A DNA stretch of 64,000 bases from NCBI RefSeq assembly GCF_030272615.1, contig NC_081409.1:873076626-873140625 (forward strand), read 5' to 3'. A program made the position numbers and the translations under genes. Under the pieces are notes generated by a model. The model had not been told where the DNA came from, ran no database searches, and was given only the letters and a program-made list of their open reading frames with translations. Positions 55,141 to 64,000 of this stretch are shown here, one piece after another. This DNA is from Cryptomeria japonica (lineage: Eukaryota; Streptophyta; Pinopsida; Cupressales; Cupressaceae). How positions within the stretch are numbered: position 1 is the stretch's first letter; each line of letters opens with the position of its first letter.

Positions 55141-55660
55141 CCTCTCTAGACATTTTCTTTGCAGTGACTACTCTTGGTGGTTCATTTGATAGACCTCTTA
55201 ACAACACTCCTTTCCCATTGGATTAACACTTGAACTCCATGGTTTGATGATTCATATAATAGCTTCCAATAGAGTGCAACCATTGGAAACCCAAAACAAT
55301 ATATGTTTCTTGAATACCCACAACATACAAGTGATTGCATAGCTCATAATTGCCCAAAGTCATCTTGAGCTATCTAATCACCTAGGTGCAAGGCATTGTA
55401 AACCCATCTACAATAGTGACATTGAAGCCTTCAAATTCCTCTTCAATTATTCGTCTCACAACAAATCCTCCATGCATAAAGTTGTGGCTAGACTTACTAT
55501 CAAGTAGAAAAATCATTGATTGTCAAGAAAGACTCCTCAAATCTTAAAAGGATGATACCTTGGAGCTCTTAATGTATGGTATGTGCTTGGTTGCAAATGC
55601 TTTATACTTTGGGTGAGGAATGCAATCACCATGAATGGTTTTTCTATCTTCAAGGAGTCA
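55140..55660 (-). pseudogene. Ty3 element G protease and gag end
   Basis: The frame reads LLDSKSSHNFMHGGFVV, where the active site Asp-Ser-Gly has become Asp-Ser-Lys (about 55494-55502). It is followed by NYELCNHLYVVGIQETYIVLGFQWL, the flap and C-terminal region of Ty3 proteases. Upstream text to about 55650 (DCIPHPKYK) may be the end of gag. No LTR for G could be found with confidence. Confidence 0.65.
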
Positions 55661-57084
55661 GATGAAGGCTAGTTTTTTCTTTGGTTTTACTTGTATAGCT
55701 AAGGAAAATTGTTTGGGGATGAAATAGTGTATTTTTCTTAAGTTTGTTATTTGATATTTTGGTCTGAATTCCACCATGTTGCATGGTTTGGCCTTGCAAT
55801 TTTCAGGATGAATTCTTGGATATAAGAAGATGTGAAATGCATGAAATTGAATGCTTATAATTTGGATACATAGGAAAAAATCATTCAAAGATGTGTTTGG
55901 CAGGTTCACAAAACCTACTGTAATGTCAAAATGTAATCAAATTTGAATCTAGATTGTAGAACTTCATGAGTTGAATCCATGGACCGAGGATCACTCCTAC
56001 AACCATAGGAATAACCTAGAATAACAAAGTAGCTAAATATATATAGGAATGTGTATCTTGTAAAGAAATTGTGATAAATATATGCAAAAAAGGATGAAGT
56101 GTCAATAAATATATGTACATAAATGTAAGTAGGTTATGAAAGGCAGGAAAATAAGCCCAACTTCACAAAAGATTGCAATATTTGTCAATATGAAATTACT
56201 TTGATCCACTCTTCCAAAATAGATACAAAATTAAATACAAATTAAAATAATACAAATTTCACTATTAAACTAGAATCACATAAATATAAATTTCTTAAAC
56301 CATGATTTATTATGAATTTAATATTTTCTAATACAATATATACATGTTTGAAAAGCTTAAAAAGATTCCTCTGAAACTCATTAACTGGATTTCGATCTTA
56401 TTTGTATTTATATTAATGTCTAATTATATGTCTATTGGACAATCCAAAGTTTTATGGTTCTAAATCAATATTAATGTCAAAAGACTCTTATCGCATATAA
56501 TATAAAAATTTCAAAATCAGCATTTCCTATTGCTTTTGTAATTTTTTCGGCATTCTCAAATTAGACAAGTGAAAGAGCTGTGTGTTTGACAATCGAAAAG
56601 TTTCATCTGTAGTGAAAAGCTTCCCAGGCCTCTGTTTCGTACACAGGCCCCCCAAATTACACGACAATAATAATAATGTAGCTTTTGATGGACTCATATA
56701 TTCTTACAATTGAAAAAAATATAATTATAAATAATATTAATTATTATTATAATAATTTAGGTTTTGTGGGTCTCACGTTTTAAAATTTGGAACTACTGAA
56801 TATTTGGGAACGAAGGAAAAAAAATTCTTAAACTTTTGCACATTATGAGAGAAAGTGTTACAAATAGTACAATATGTTACATAGTTTGCATTATGTATTG
56901 ACATCATCATACTTTCTCAAACTAGTTTAACGAAAACACATGAACTGCAACGACTTACAAGCTGAAAGAAGAAGAATTTAACTAAAGCTGGATTTGACAG
57001 GAAAGAAGACTAGCCTGTTTTAAAAGACAAAATTGAGACTATCAAACATAAATGACTAACACTTTTAATTAAATTTACAAACAT
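55661..57084. other. non-coding stretch downstream of the receptor kinase gene
   Basis: No gene is supported. AT-rich with a few A runs. 56600-56650 is slightly more balanced. The 3' untranslated region of the receptor kinase probably occupies the last few hundred bases (57084 downward), but no clear polyadenylation signal could be fixed. Confidence 0.4.
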
Positions 57085-60000
57085 CTAAAATGAAGAACTT
57101 TGACTGTCAGATACCAATGTTCCTGTGGCGTTGGTATTGCGCAGGAGATCTGATATGGTAGATGTTAAATTGAAAGTAGGTGCACCTCCAATGAAAGATG
57201 TCTTGAGGCTCCCCAAGGCATTGGCTACATCTCTCATTGAAGGTCGCTCTCTTGGTGATTCAGCACTGCAAAGCAAACCAACTTGAATAAAAGAAACAAG
57301 ACATCTATTGTCTTCCATGTTTTCATTCACATCTTTCAACAGCTCACTATCAACAATATCTGCCAATCTGTCTGGAAAAGCCAACCTCACCCACTTTTGT
57401 AAGTTCAGGTCTCCCACAAACATGTCATCATCTGGCCTCTTCCTTGTAATCATCTCTAATATCAGAATTCCATAACTATAAACATCTCCCTTGGTAGAAA
57501 CCCTCCCACCCAATCCATACTCTGCAGTCAAATTATTGATGAAATTAATTAGAAGCTAATAAAGAAAATGATAATGGCAATATAAAGATAGCTTAATTAT
57601 GTTACCTGGAGCAATATAACCAATGGATCCTCTGAGTGCAAATGTTGTAGTACTCAATGAATCTATGGAATTTATAGTAGTTAAACGGGATATACCAAAA
57701 TCAGTGACAAGGGCTGTCATGTTGGCATCCAGGAGCACATTGCTAGGTTTTAAATCACAGTGCACAATTTGTAGAGGACAATCATGATGCAAATATTCCA
57801 TGCCATGGGCTACATCTACAGCAATGCTGAAACGGTCACTCAATCGCAACTTAGAAAAGCCTTCATCATCTCTGTCAGCGTGCAAATGTTTTTCCAAGTT
57901 CCCATTACATGCAAACTCAAGAACCAAACCTTTGAAGTCAGGGTAGAAAAAAGCACTTATTATTCTGATGAGATTACGGTGCCGAATCCTCCCTAACAAT
58001 TTGCATTCTGTCTTAAAACTCTTAAGAGCTTCTTCATTTTGAAAATTAAGAGTCTTGATAGCAATGATGTTACCATCCCTCAAGATGCCCTTGTACACAG
58101 ATCCAAAGTTACCCACTCCAAGCAAGTTTGACTCATGAAATCCAGATGTGGCAATGACAAGATCTTGATATGAAAATTTTGGAAATCGGAGCCTTTGAAA
58201 AACAAAGCTTGAGGAATTGACTAGCTTCCCTGAAAATTTATGCCTCCATAGCATTACTAGAATGATCAAGCATAATACAAATGCAATTGTTCCAACAACT
58301 GATAAGACTGTTATTTTTAGCAGGGAATGTTTCTTTTTGTGCCCCTGATTTGAGCAAGGAGGCAATGAATAATTTTTTGGGCCACATAGGTCAGGGTTCC
58401 CCATAAACAATGCTACAACAGTTCTATTTGGAAACATCCCTGTTTCTAGAATCTGTCCTGACAAATTATTGAAAGAGAGATCCATTTCGTGGAGATTCTT
58501 CAATTTGGATAGCGAATCTGGTATTGGACCAACAAACGCGTTGTGGGACAGATTTAGATGCTCTAATGCTGTGCAGTCTCCTAGAGAATATGGAATGACC
58601 CCACTAAGTTGATTTCCAGATATATCTATGGCTTGAACCATTACAATTTTACTCATCTCCTGTGGCAACGATCCTTCCAGAGAATTCCACGAAAGGTTGA
58701 GGTAGAATTGCAGGTTTTTGAGGCTGGCAATGAGTTCACGAGGTATTCTCCCCCCTAGTTTATTGTAAGATAAGTCAAGGAGCTCCAACTTCTGACATCC
58801 CTCCAAACTAACAGGGATTTTCCCTGATAACTTGTTGTGCTGAAGTAAAAGATGTCTTAGCTGCTGGGATTTACAAAGAGAATCTGGTATTTTTCCAGAT
58901 AACTGATTGTGACTAAGATTTAAGAGTCCCAAATGTTGCATTGCACCTATCTGACTTGGAATACTTCCTTCTAATTTGTTTCCACCCAGAATCAATCTTT
59001 CCAACTTATGTAATTTTTCAATTCCAGATGGAATATTGCCGCTGAAAAGATTATAGCCTAAATTTAAGAAAGTTAAGTTTGTCAGATTGACAATCTGCTG
59101 TGGTATGCTTCCGCTTATCATGTTGCCATGTAAACCCAGGACATTGAGATTGGAAGACAGGTGGCCTATGGATGGGGGCAATATACCTGTGAAATGATTA
59201 TATGACAAAAACATTTCTTGCAAGTGGGAGCAATTTGTGAGAGCCGTGAGAAAGGCCAATTTATTAGTGCTGCCACTAACAAGTTGATTGGTGTGTAGGT
59301 AAAGCCTGGTGAGAAGGTTCAACTTACCCAGCTCCATTGGAACCGTTCCACTCAGTCGGTTCTTATTTAAGGCCAGTCGTTGGAGACGAGAACAATTTCC
59401 GAGGGACTTTGGTATGTTTCCACTAAGATGATTTCCCCACAAAAGAAGAGACTCTATGTCAGTGAGAATTCCCAATTCAGGTGGAATGGTGCCAGAGAGC
59501 TCATTTTCGCCCAAATCCAATAAAACTAAGGCGGAGAGATTTCCTAAAGAGCTAGGAATGGTACCTGTGAGATTGTTAACGCCCAAGTAGACGTACATCA
59601 AACTTGTGAGAAGGCTCAGCTCAGGCGGAATGCTACCATGCAGTTGGTTAAAAGAAAGTGTCAAGCTATACAAACGGCGGCAAGCGGAGAGAGTGGGCGG
59701 GATGGTTCCTTGTAATTGGTTGTGGTCTAGCCAGAGTATCCGTAAACGTGGGAGTTGGCCGAGTTGGGGAATGGTTGCAGTGAGGTTATTGAAGGAGAGG
59801 TCTAGGTATCGAAGAGAGGAGAGATTCCCGAGCACAGGAGAGATGGTGCCATCTAAACTCATTAGGGTTAAATTGATGGCACGGACAGAGTGAGAAGAGG
59901 AGTGACAAATAACACCAGTCCAGTTGCACAAGGGGTGAAGGGGATTCCAGTCAGGCAGAGAGTTGCCTTTCTTGGAGACGGCAGATTTGAATTGCAAGAG

Positions 60001-60105
60001 CAATTGTTGTTGTTGTTGTTGAGGAGATAGATTACTCAGACAGTGAGGAAAAGCGGAGATAAAAAATATGGAAAGCATTAGGTATAAAGAAAAAAGAGCA
60101 GCCAT
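57085..60105 (-). CDS. Leucine-rich-repeat receptor-like kinase, class XII type, non-RD
   Basis: Two exons: 60105-57606 and 57521-57085, joined across an 84-base GT-AG intron (57605-57522) inside the kinase domain, giving 978 residues. Order: signal peptide (1-24), LRR N-terminal cap with CNWTGVIC, about twenty LRRs, a membrane span (about 598-619), then a Ser/Thr kinase. Kinase residues present: GVGNFG loop (663-668), AIK Lys (684), TEC Glu (700), HCD at 782-784, DFG (802-804), APE across the splice. HCD replaces HRD, the non-RD state typical of FLS2, EFR and XA21-type immune receptors. The FLTALTNCS insertion between LRRs is another class XII trait. ATG at 60105 has an ACCATGG context and a signal peptide; an in-frame ATG at 60213 would bury it. 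No breaks are seen. The ligand is unknown. Confidence 0.93.
57522..57605 (-). other. Intron of the receptor kinase gene
   Basis: Donor GTAACATAAT after CTCCAG; acceptor TTTGACTGCAG. The split codon rebuilds the Glu of the APE motif (TATATTGCTCCAG plus AG). One intron in the kinase domain at this place is usual for class XII receptors. Confidence 0.9.
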
Positions 60106-60183
60106 GGTAGACCAAACTACTGTTTTGCAGAGGAAACACAAGGCAATTGAATTGTATAGAATGAAATGGAGAGGAAGAGAAAT

Positions 60184-60192
60184 AAATATATG
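60184..60192 (-). promoter_or_regulatory. Possible TATA box of the receptor kinase gene
   Basis: The minus strand reads CATATATTTATTTC about 80 bases upstream of the start codon. The position fits a short leader, but AT-rich sequence makes such strings common. Confidence 0.3.
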
Positions 60193-60213
60193 AGGGCAAT
60201 CCATGCCTAGCAA

Positions 60214-61204
60214 TTAGTGTGAAGCTCGCCGTGTTATACATTTCCAAGTCGATTGATTTTAAAATTAATATGAGGTGAACCCTAAAAGTTAATTTCGTTG
60301 ATCCAGATTGATGGTAAAGGAGTCGATGCTCTCTAACCAAGAATTATGTCACTTCGTTAAGTACCATCTAATTTACCCCTTGTATTATTTTTAATAAGAT
60401 ATTTTGATATTTTGCATTATGTTTTTTAATTTATCTTTTCATAATGGAGATGATTTATTAAATATTATCTAAAATTTTAAGTTTATTTTATTTTATTTTT
60501 AAAAAATTGATATTGGATAATATATTTTATAAAAAAATATTTATTAATTTTAATAGTGTTTAATAAAACGTATTTATTTTAAAAAAATGTTTACATATTT
60601 TTGTGGTGATATTTTATTATAAAAGTATTTAAATTTTTAAGGAAAATTTGATTAATTTAAAGAGAATTTTTTTCATATCTAATATATATTTAATGATTTT
60701 CTTGGTTATGGTTTGTTTATTTTCCTTCATTTTTGTAGTATGATATTACACTAAATGAATTAAAAAAATAAAATAAACATGCTACTTTAAATTTTACTAT
60801 TTTTTTCAAAAAATATGAAATTAAAAAAATTGAAACATTAAACAAAAAGATTGTCTTCAAATTAATAAGTATTTCGTATATAGGCAAAATGCCTAAGTGT
60901 ATATCTTAATAGTAAATATATAAAGATTTACATATTGAAAAGAGTTTACAAGAGTAAAATAGAGACAAAACCATACACAAAATTGGAGAGCAGGGCTCAA
61001 CCCATTTTGGTAGGAAAATGGGATAAACCAATAAGTATTACAAATAATGAAACGGTCAAAAAGAATCCCAAAGAAACATATATGGGCATGGGGAAAAGAA
61101 TAAAACACAATGACACATATGTGAGAATAAGCAAAATAGCAACGACAAAGACAATTTCATTTTTCTTGATTTTCATCCATATTGTCTTCAATTTTCTTTA
61201 GACA
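60214..61204. other. AT-rich upstream stretch, no gene
   Basis: No coding frame with recognisable content. The first few hundred bases presumably hold the receptor kinase promoter. Open frames at 60935-61201 and opposite have no family features. Confidence 0.4.
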
Positions 61205-61760
61205 AGGGGATCATCTGTTAGCGTAATGGTGAGATGGTTAAATTGTTTATGGTGCAGCCAGGGTTCAAATCCCCACCTAGACCAAAGCGGTATGTTCATA
61301 TACTGGTTTGAACCCACCTTGGTAGGCAAAATTGATGGCGACTGATCTTGGAGGACATAAAGGTGATCTTGGCGAACATCTGAACTGACTGACCATTCTT
61401 GACCCTTGTTGGGGTGGTGTGCTTATGCACCCCATTCCTCGTAGGTGTGTTCTACTCGCGGATCCAGTTTCTCATTAGCATGTACTACCCGTGGACTTCT
61501 GTCAGACCCACATGGGTCTTTCATGCCTTGTGGTGCTATATCGAACCCATGTGGGTCTTTCACCTCTACTAGATCATGGTCCCTACTGGGCTACCTTCCT
61601 TGCAGTTCTACACTGTTGGTCTCGAAAATATAAGCTTCAGGAAGCCATCACAGAGAGATAAGGATGTATGAATGTCGTAACAACTAAGGATGAGGCCCCT
61701 CAACAATGTAGTCTCATTGTTTCATAGCTCTAGTCAAAAGTGATTACCGATAAAAAAAAA
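61205..61760 (+). mobile_element. tRNA-derived SINE-like element
   Basis: An A box (GTTAGCGTAATGG, 61217-61230) and a B box (GGTTCAAATCC, 61262-61272) lie 45 bases apart, as in RNA polymerase III promoters. An unrelated body follows, with two copies of an ACCCACATGGGTCT-type near-palindrome (about 61506-61520 and 61543-61560), and the element ends in an A run (ATAAAAAAAAAT, about 61750-61761). A true tRNA gene is unlikely: no full cloverleaf can be drawn. Target duplications were not found, so the left boundary is approximate. Confidence 0.6.
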
Positions 61761-62296
61761 TGTGGAGACTTGCCAAAGACTCTTGTGTTAGTGCAATCTA
61801 CAAACACATCTTTTTCCTTGCGTTACAGAGATTCTCTATCCATCCTTAATGGATGTTTATCACATTCTTTATTCCCATGATTTGAAATCTGTTCTTGCTT
61901 AGTTTTATTGTGAGCTAAGATAGGATTTGTTGTTTCCTAAAAGCCTGTTCTTTTCCTCTATTTTATGCTTTCGTAAAAGCTTTATATATTGTAATTCGTT
62001 CATTTGTAAATGATCAATCATTCAATGAATTAGTTTTCATTCTTATTACTCAATTTTTTTTTTCTGTTAATCTCCAAGTTGTGTTCTTACTTTCCTAGCT
62101 AGATTCTGTGCAGGTTTAGTGTGTGAGGGAAAAAGCGAGACTAGGTTATCATACCCTAATCCTACCTTTTGTCACACATTACGGAATACGAAAGAGCCTA
62201 GAGGTATCACACAATTGGCTACTTCTTTTTTGTGAAAGAGAGAGCCACGGGCTACCTATTAGGGTTTCTATTCTTTTGTTGTAATTGAAAGGTAAG
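61761..62296. other. non-coding stretch, no supported gene
   Basis: No coding frame or repeat family was recognised. It may include the unplaced inner end of the H LTR. Confidence 0.35.
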
Positions 62297-62551
62297 ATTA
62301 TGCAAGTTCAATTCCTAACCCTAGAATACAAGTATGAACTAATAACAAGATTGCAGAATTGAACTTAAACAAGGGAAAGCTGTAAATACAAGGATGAAAT
62401 AAGAATGCAAATGTGTACCTGGAGTCAAAATCTAAGTGGAAATGTTCGGGACGGGGGCGCGGGTGCCACTGTCTTGATTCTGCACCTGAAACTGCACCTG
62501 AAACCACTGTTTTTGCACTCTAGAAACTGTCTGAAATGCTGTCTGTCACGA

Positions 62552-62640
62552 GGACCAGGGTGCCCAGCGCCTCTGTCCCAGGGACCAGGGCGCCCAGCGC
62601 CCCTGTCCTGGCAGGACCAGGGTGCCCCAAGCCCCTGTCC
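62552..62640 (+). repeat. three tandem GC-rich hairpin units in H
   Basis: GGACCAGGGTGCCCAGCGCC-type text starts at 62552, 62582 and 62614. Each is followed by CTGTCC, pairing with GGAC(C)AG. The period is 30 to 32 bases. Related to 14110-14167. Confidence 0.8.
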
Positions 62641-63319
62641 TGGTGTTCTACTCTGCAATTTGATGCAGAGTGTTGTCTCGACCTGTTCTCTCCGGATCTG
62701 TATCCTGTGGCGTCGTCCGAGTCCCGAAACCTGCACTTGTATCTGAAAAAGGGTGTATGGGCAGCTATATAGGGTTTTGCCTTAGTCAAACCCCCACTTC
62801 GGTGATTTCCACCTCCACGAATAGCCAAGTTGTATTGTAAAAGTAATGTGTGTGCAGACCTTGTGTGTGTGCAAGATCTAAAATGCAAGTAAGCAAACTA
62901 GAGCAACCTAGAAAGTAAACCCTAATTGCTTGTTAATGATAATGTAAATGCTCTAAATCAAGATGCAAAGTGATCTAAAGCATGAATAAATGAGATATTG
63001 AAGCTTATGCAAAGACATGAAAACAACATGAAATCATACCCAACCCTCAAGGGAGGAGTACAAGCCAATCTTCAGTCGGTGATCTCCTATTGTTCTTCAA
63101 TGTCTTCCAAGCCCTAAATGGATGAATGGATTTGATAAATTCTTGATAGAGGGATGTTGAAAGTTGTTGAAGCAAAAAATCGGATCCCTTCAAATGAAGA
63201 AAGAGAGCTCTTATGTATGAAACCCTAGGTCGTAATTTCGTCTTTTGGCCGACCTAGAGATTGAATATCCCACCAATTTCTTGGGGTTAAGCTTTATTTT
63301 ATGATTGGATCGCGCTCCC

Positions 63320-63396
63320 AAAATTTCAGGAAAAATGTCCAGGACCGTGTGCACTCCGGGCGCCATGGTCCCAACAACTTTTCACCAAATTTTTAG
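63320..63396 (+). repeat. foldback module in H
   Basis: AAATTTCAGGAAAAATGTCC, GGACCGTGTGCACTCCGGGC and CATGGTCC, then AACTTTTCACCAAATTT: the outer and inner arms pair as at 16080-16151, with a few mismatches. Confidence 0.75.
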
Positions 63397-63737
63397 GGCC
63401 GTCAGATATGATGATTTTAGAGAGAATCCCGAAGTTACAGGTGATTTTGAGATGTTTTGACCCCCGAAATCAAGCCCCCAAGCTCAGAATAGGGCCTAAT
63501 TAGGGTTTTTGATTAAGTAGTGTATTGGAAGAATAAAATGAAAGGGGCACGCTTTAATGAAAGGGCCTGACTTTATGATGTGGAAAATGATGAAATACAA
63601 CCTTTAGACCTAATTAGTTTGATTAATTAAGTGCTAAATGGGAAATGAAATGCAAAATGCAACTGCGCCAAGGCGGGTGCTAAACTAGGTATTAAATTGT
63701 ACTGCTTTAGCAAGTGCGTACAATTTATGACGTTACA

Positions 63738-64000
63738 TTTAGCCCCCACTTTAGTGGTCATATGAGTACTACGTGCATATGCAAGCTAAAGTACAAAAAG
63801 TAAACATCATTTGAAAAAGGATATATCCATAAGTTGTCGGACGAAGCCCCCAGCGGTATCTGCAGTACACAGTTAGGAACCGCACCCTACAAAACACACG
63901 TTAGATCAAAAAATCACCTAATGCTTACTAAGGAAGGTGATGAAATTTGCGAGTAGCTATATGCCCCCCCTGTTTCGACTTGCTTATTAGGGAGGTGAAA
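63738..64000 (-). other. 3' interior of element H, entering the window from the right
   Basis: The purine tract (63738-63752) is followed by non-coding text with GAAGCCCCCAGCGG (63844-63857), which corresponds to the CCACTGGGGGCTTGG text upstream of the E 3' LTR (about 20299-20313). No gene is visible before the window ends. Confidence 0.55.

Larger units (their letters stand above)
62297..63737 (-). repeat. LTR of an E-related element (H), right boundary fixed, left boundary approximate
   Basis: The minus strand starts TGTAACGTCATAAATTG at 63737, directly after a tract AAAGTGGGGGCTAAA (63738-63752), the same arrangement as the 3' LTR of E. It contains a foldback module (63320-63396) and three GC-rich hairpin units (62552-62640). 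The order of these parts differs from E, so H is a relative, not the same family. The left end is set where E-like features stop. Confidence 0.6.

Noticed and set aside
49590-56640. LTR pair for Ty3 element G
   Set aside because: A short shared phrase (GTGTTTGACAATC) near 49742 and 56585 was noticed, but no longer alignment, TG...CA ends or target duplication support it.
57784-57996. Plus-strand frame inside the kinase domain
   Set aside because: Antisense shadow of a well-supported kinase exon.
59606-59893. Plus-strand frame inside the LRR domain
   Set aside because: Antisense of the periodic LRR repeat, which tends to leave open frames on the other strand.
60105-60213. Upstream in-frame ATG at 60213 as the start of the receptor kinase
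   Set aside because: It would place 36 residues before the signal peptide; the ATG at 60105 has better context and leads directly into the signal peptide.
61205-61290. Functional tRNA gene
   Set aside because: A and B boxes are present but no acceptor or anticodon stem could be paired; a SINE head explains it better.
62405-62888. Overlapping Pro, Arg and Gly-rich frames on both strands
   Set aside because: They come from the tandem GC-rich hairpin units of the H LTR.

Overview
The window looks like intergenic plant DNA from a large, repeat-dense nuclear genome. A conifer or another gymnosperm fits best. The evidence is old, nested LTR retrotransposons, AT-rich spacers, plant-type gag and pol remnants, LINE remnants, a tRNA-derived SINE, and one intact plant leucine-rich-repeat receptor kinase with a GT-AG intron. 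The gymnosperm assignment is inference. All identities below were judged by eye, without database searches.

Layout, left to right. 1-75 is the tail of an LTR of the family called E here. 76-5604 is a decayed minus-strand Ty1/copia element (A). 5637-6490 and about 21825-22925 are two parts of a minus-strand, intron-bearing, transposase-like remnant, split by copia element C (about 6500-21810). C has lost everything between its leader and RNase H. Two more elements sit inside C. D (7844-13547, target duplication TGAGG) keeps gag and a partial protease with 2.1-kb LTRs. E (13938-21618, target duplication GAGGT) sits in C's 3' LTR and carries a gag-protease frame of about 1,100 codons and no reverse transcriptase. 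22927-23720 is a solo LTR, and 23872-34350 is a related gag-protease element (F) whose pol is deleted except for the integrase tail. 34351-38950 is non-coding with local tandem repeats.

38955-49070 is bounded by an imperfect AT-rich inverted repeat. It encloses a LINE remnant (39300-40412, resuming at 47784) interrupted by copia element B (40413-47778, target duplication TTGTC). B contains a 929-bp internal palindrome where its reverse transcriptase should be. 49890-55660 is a minus-strand Ty3 element (G) whose integrase is split by a poly(A)-tailed LINE (K, 50137-52862). 57085-60105 is the only clearly functional host gene, a class XII-type non-RD LRR receptor kinase. 61205-61760 is a SINE-like repeat. 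62297-64000 is the 3' LTR and start of the interior of an E-related minus-strand element (H).

B, C, D, E and F all lack the reverse-transcriptase core. B, D and E are nevertheless bounded by perfect 5-bp target duplications, so most of this DNA probably moved with enzymes supplied by other elements or was eroded after insertion. No operon, CRISPR array or phage-type system is present. The most unusual signals are the internal palindrome of B, the conserved GC-rich foldback module shared by E and H, and the single long gag-protease frame of E, whose stop codons are all TGA.
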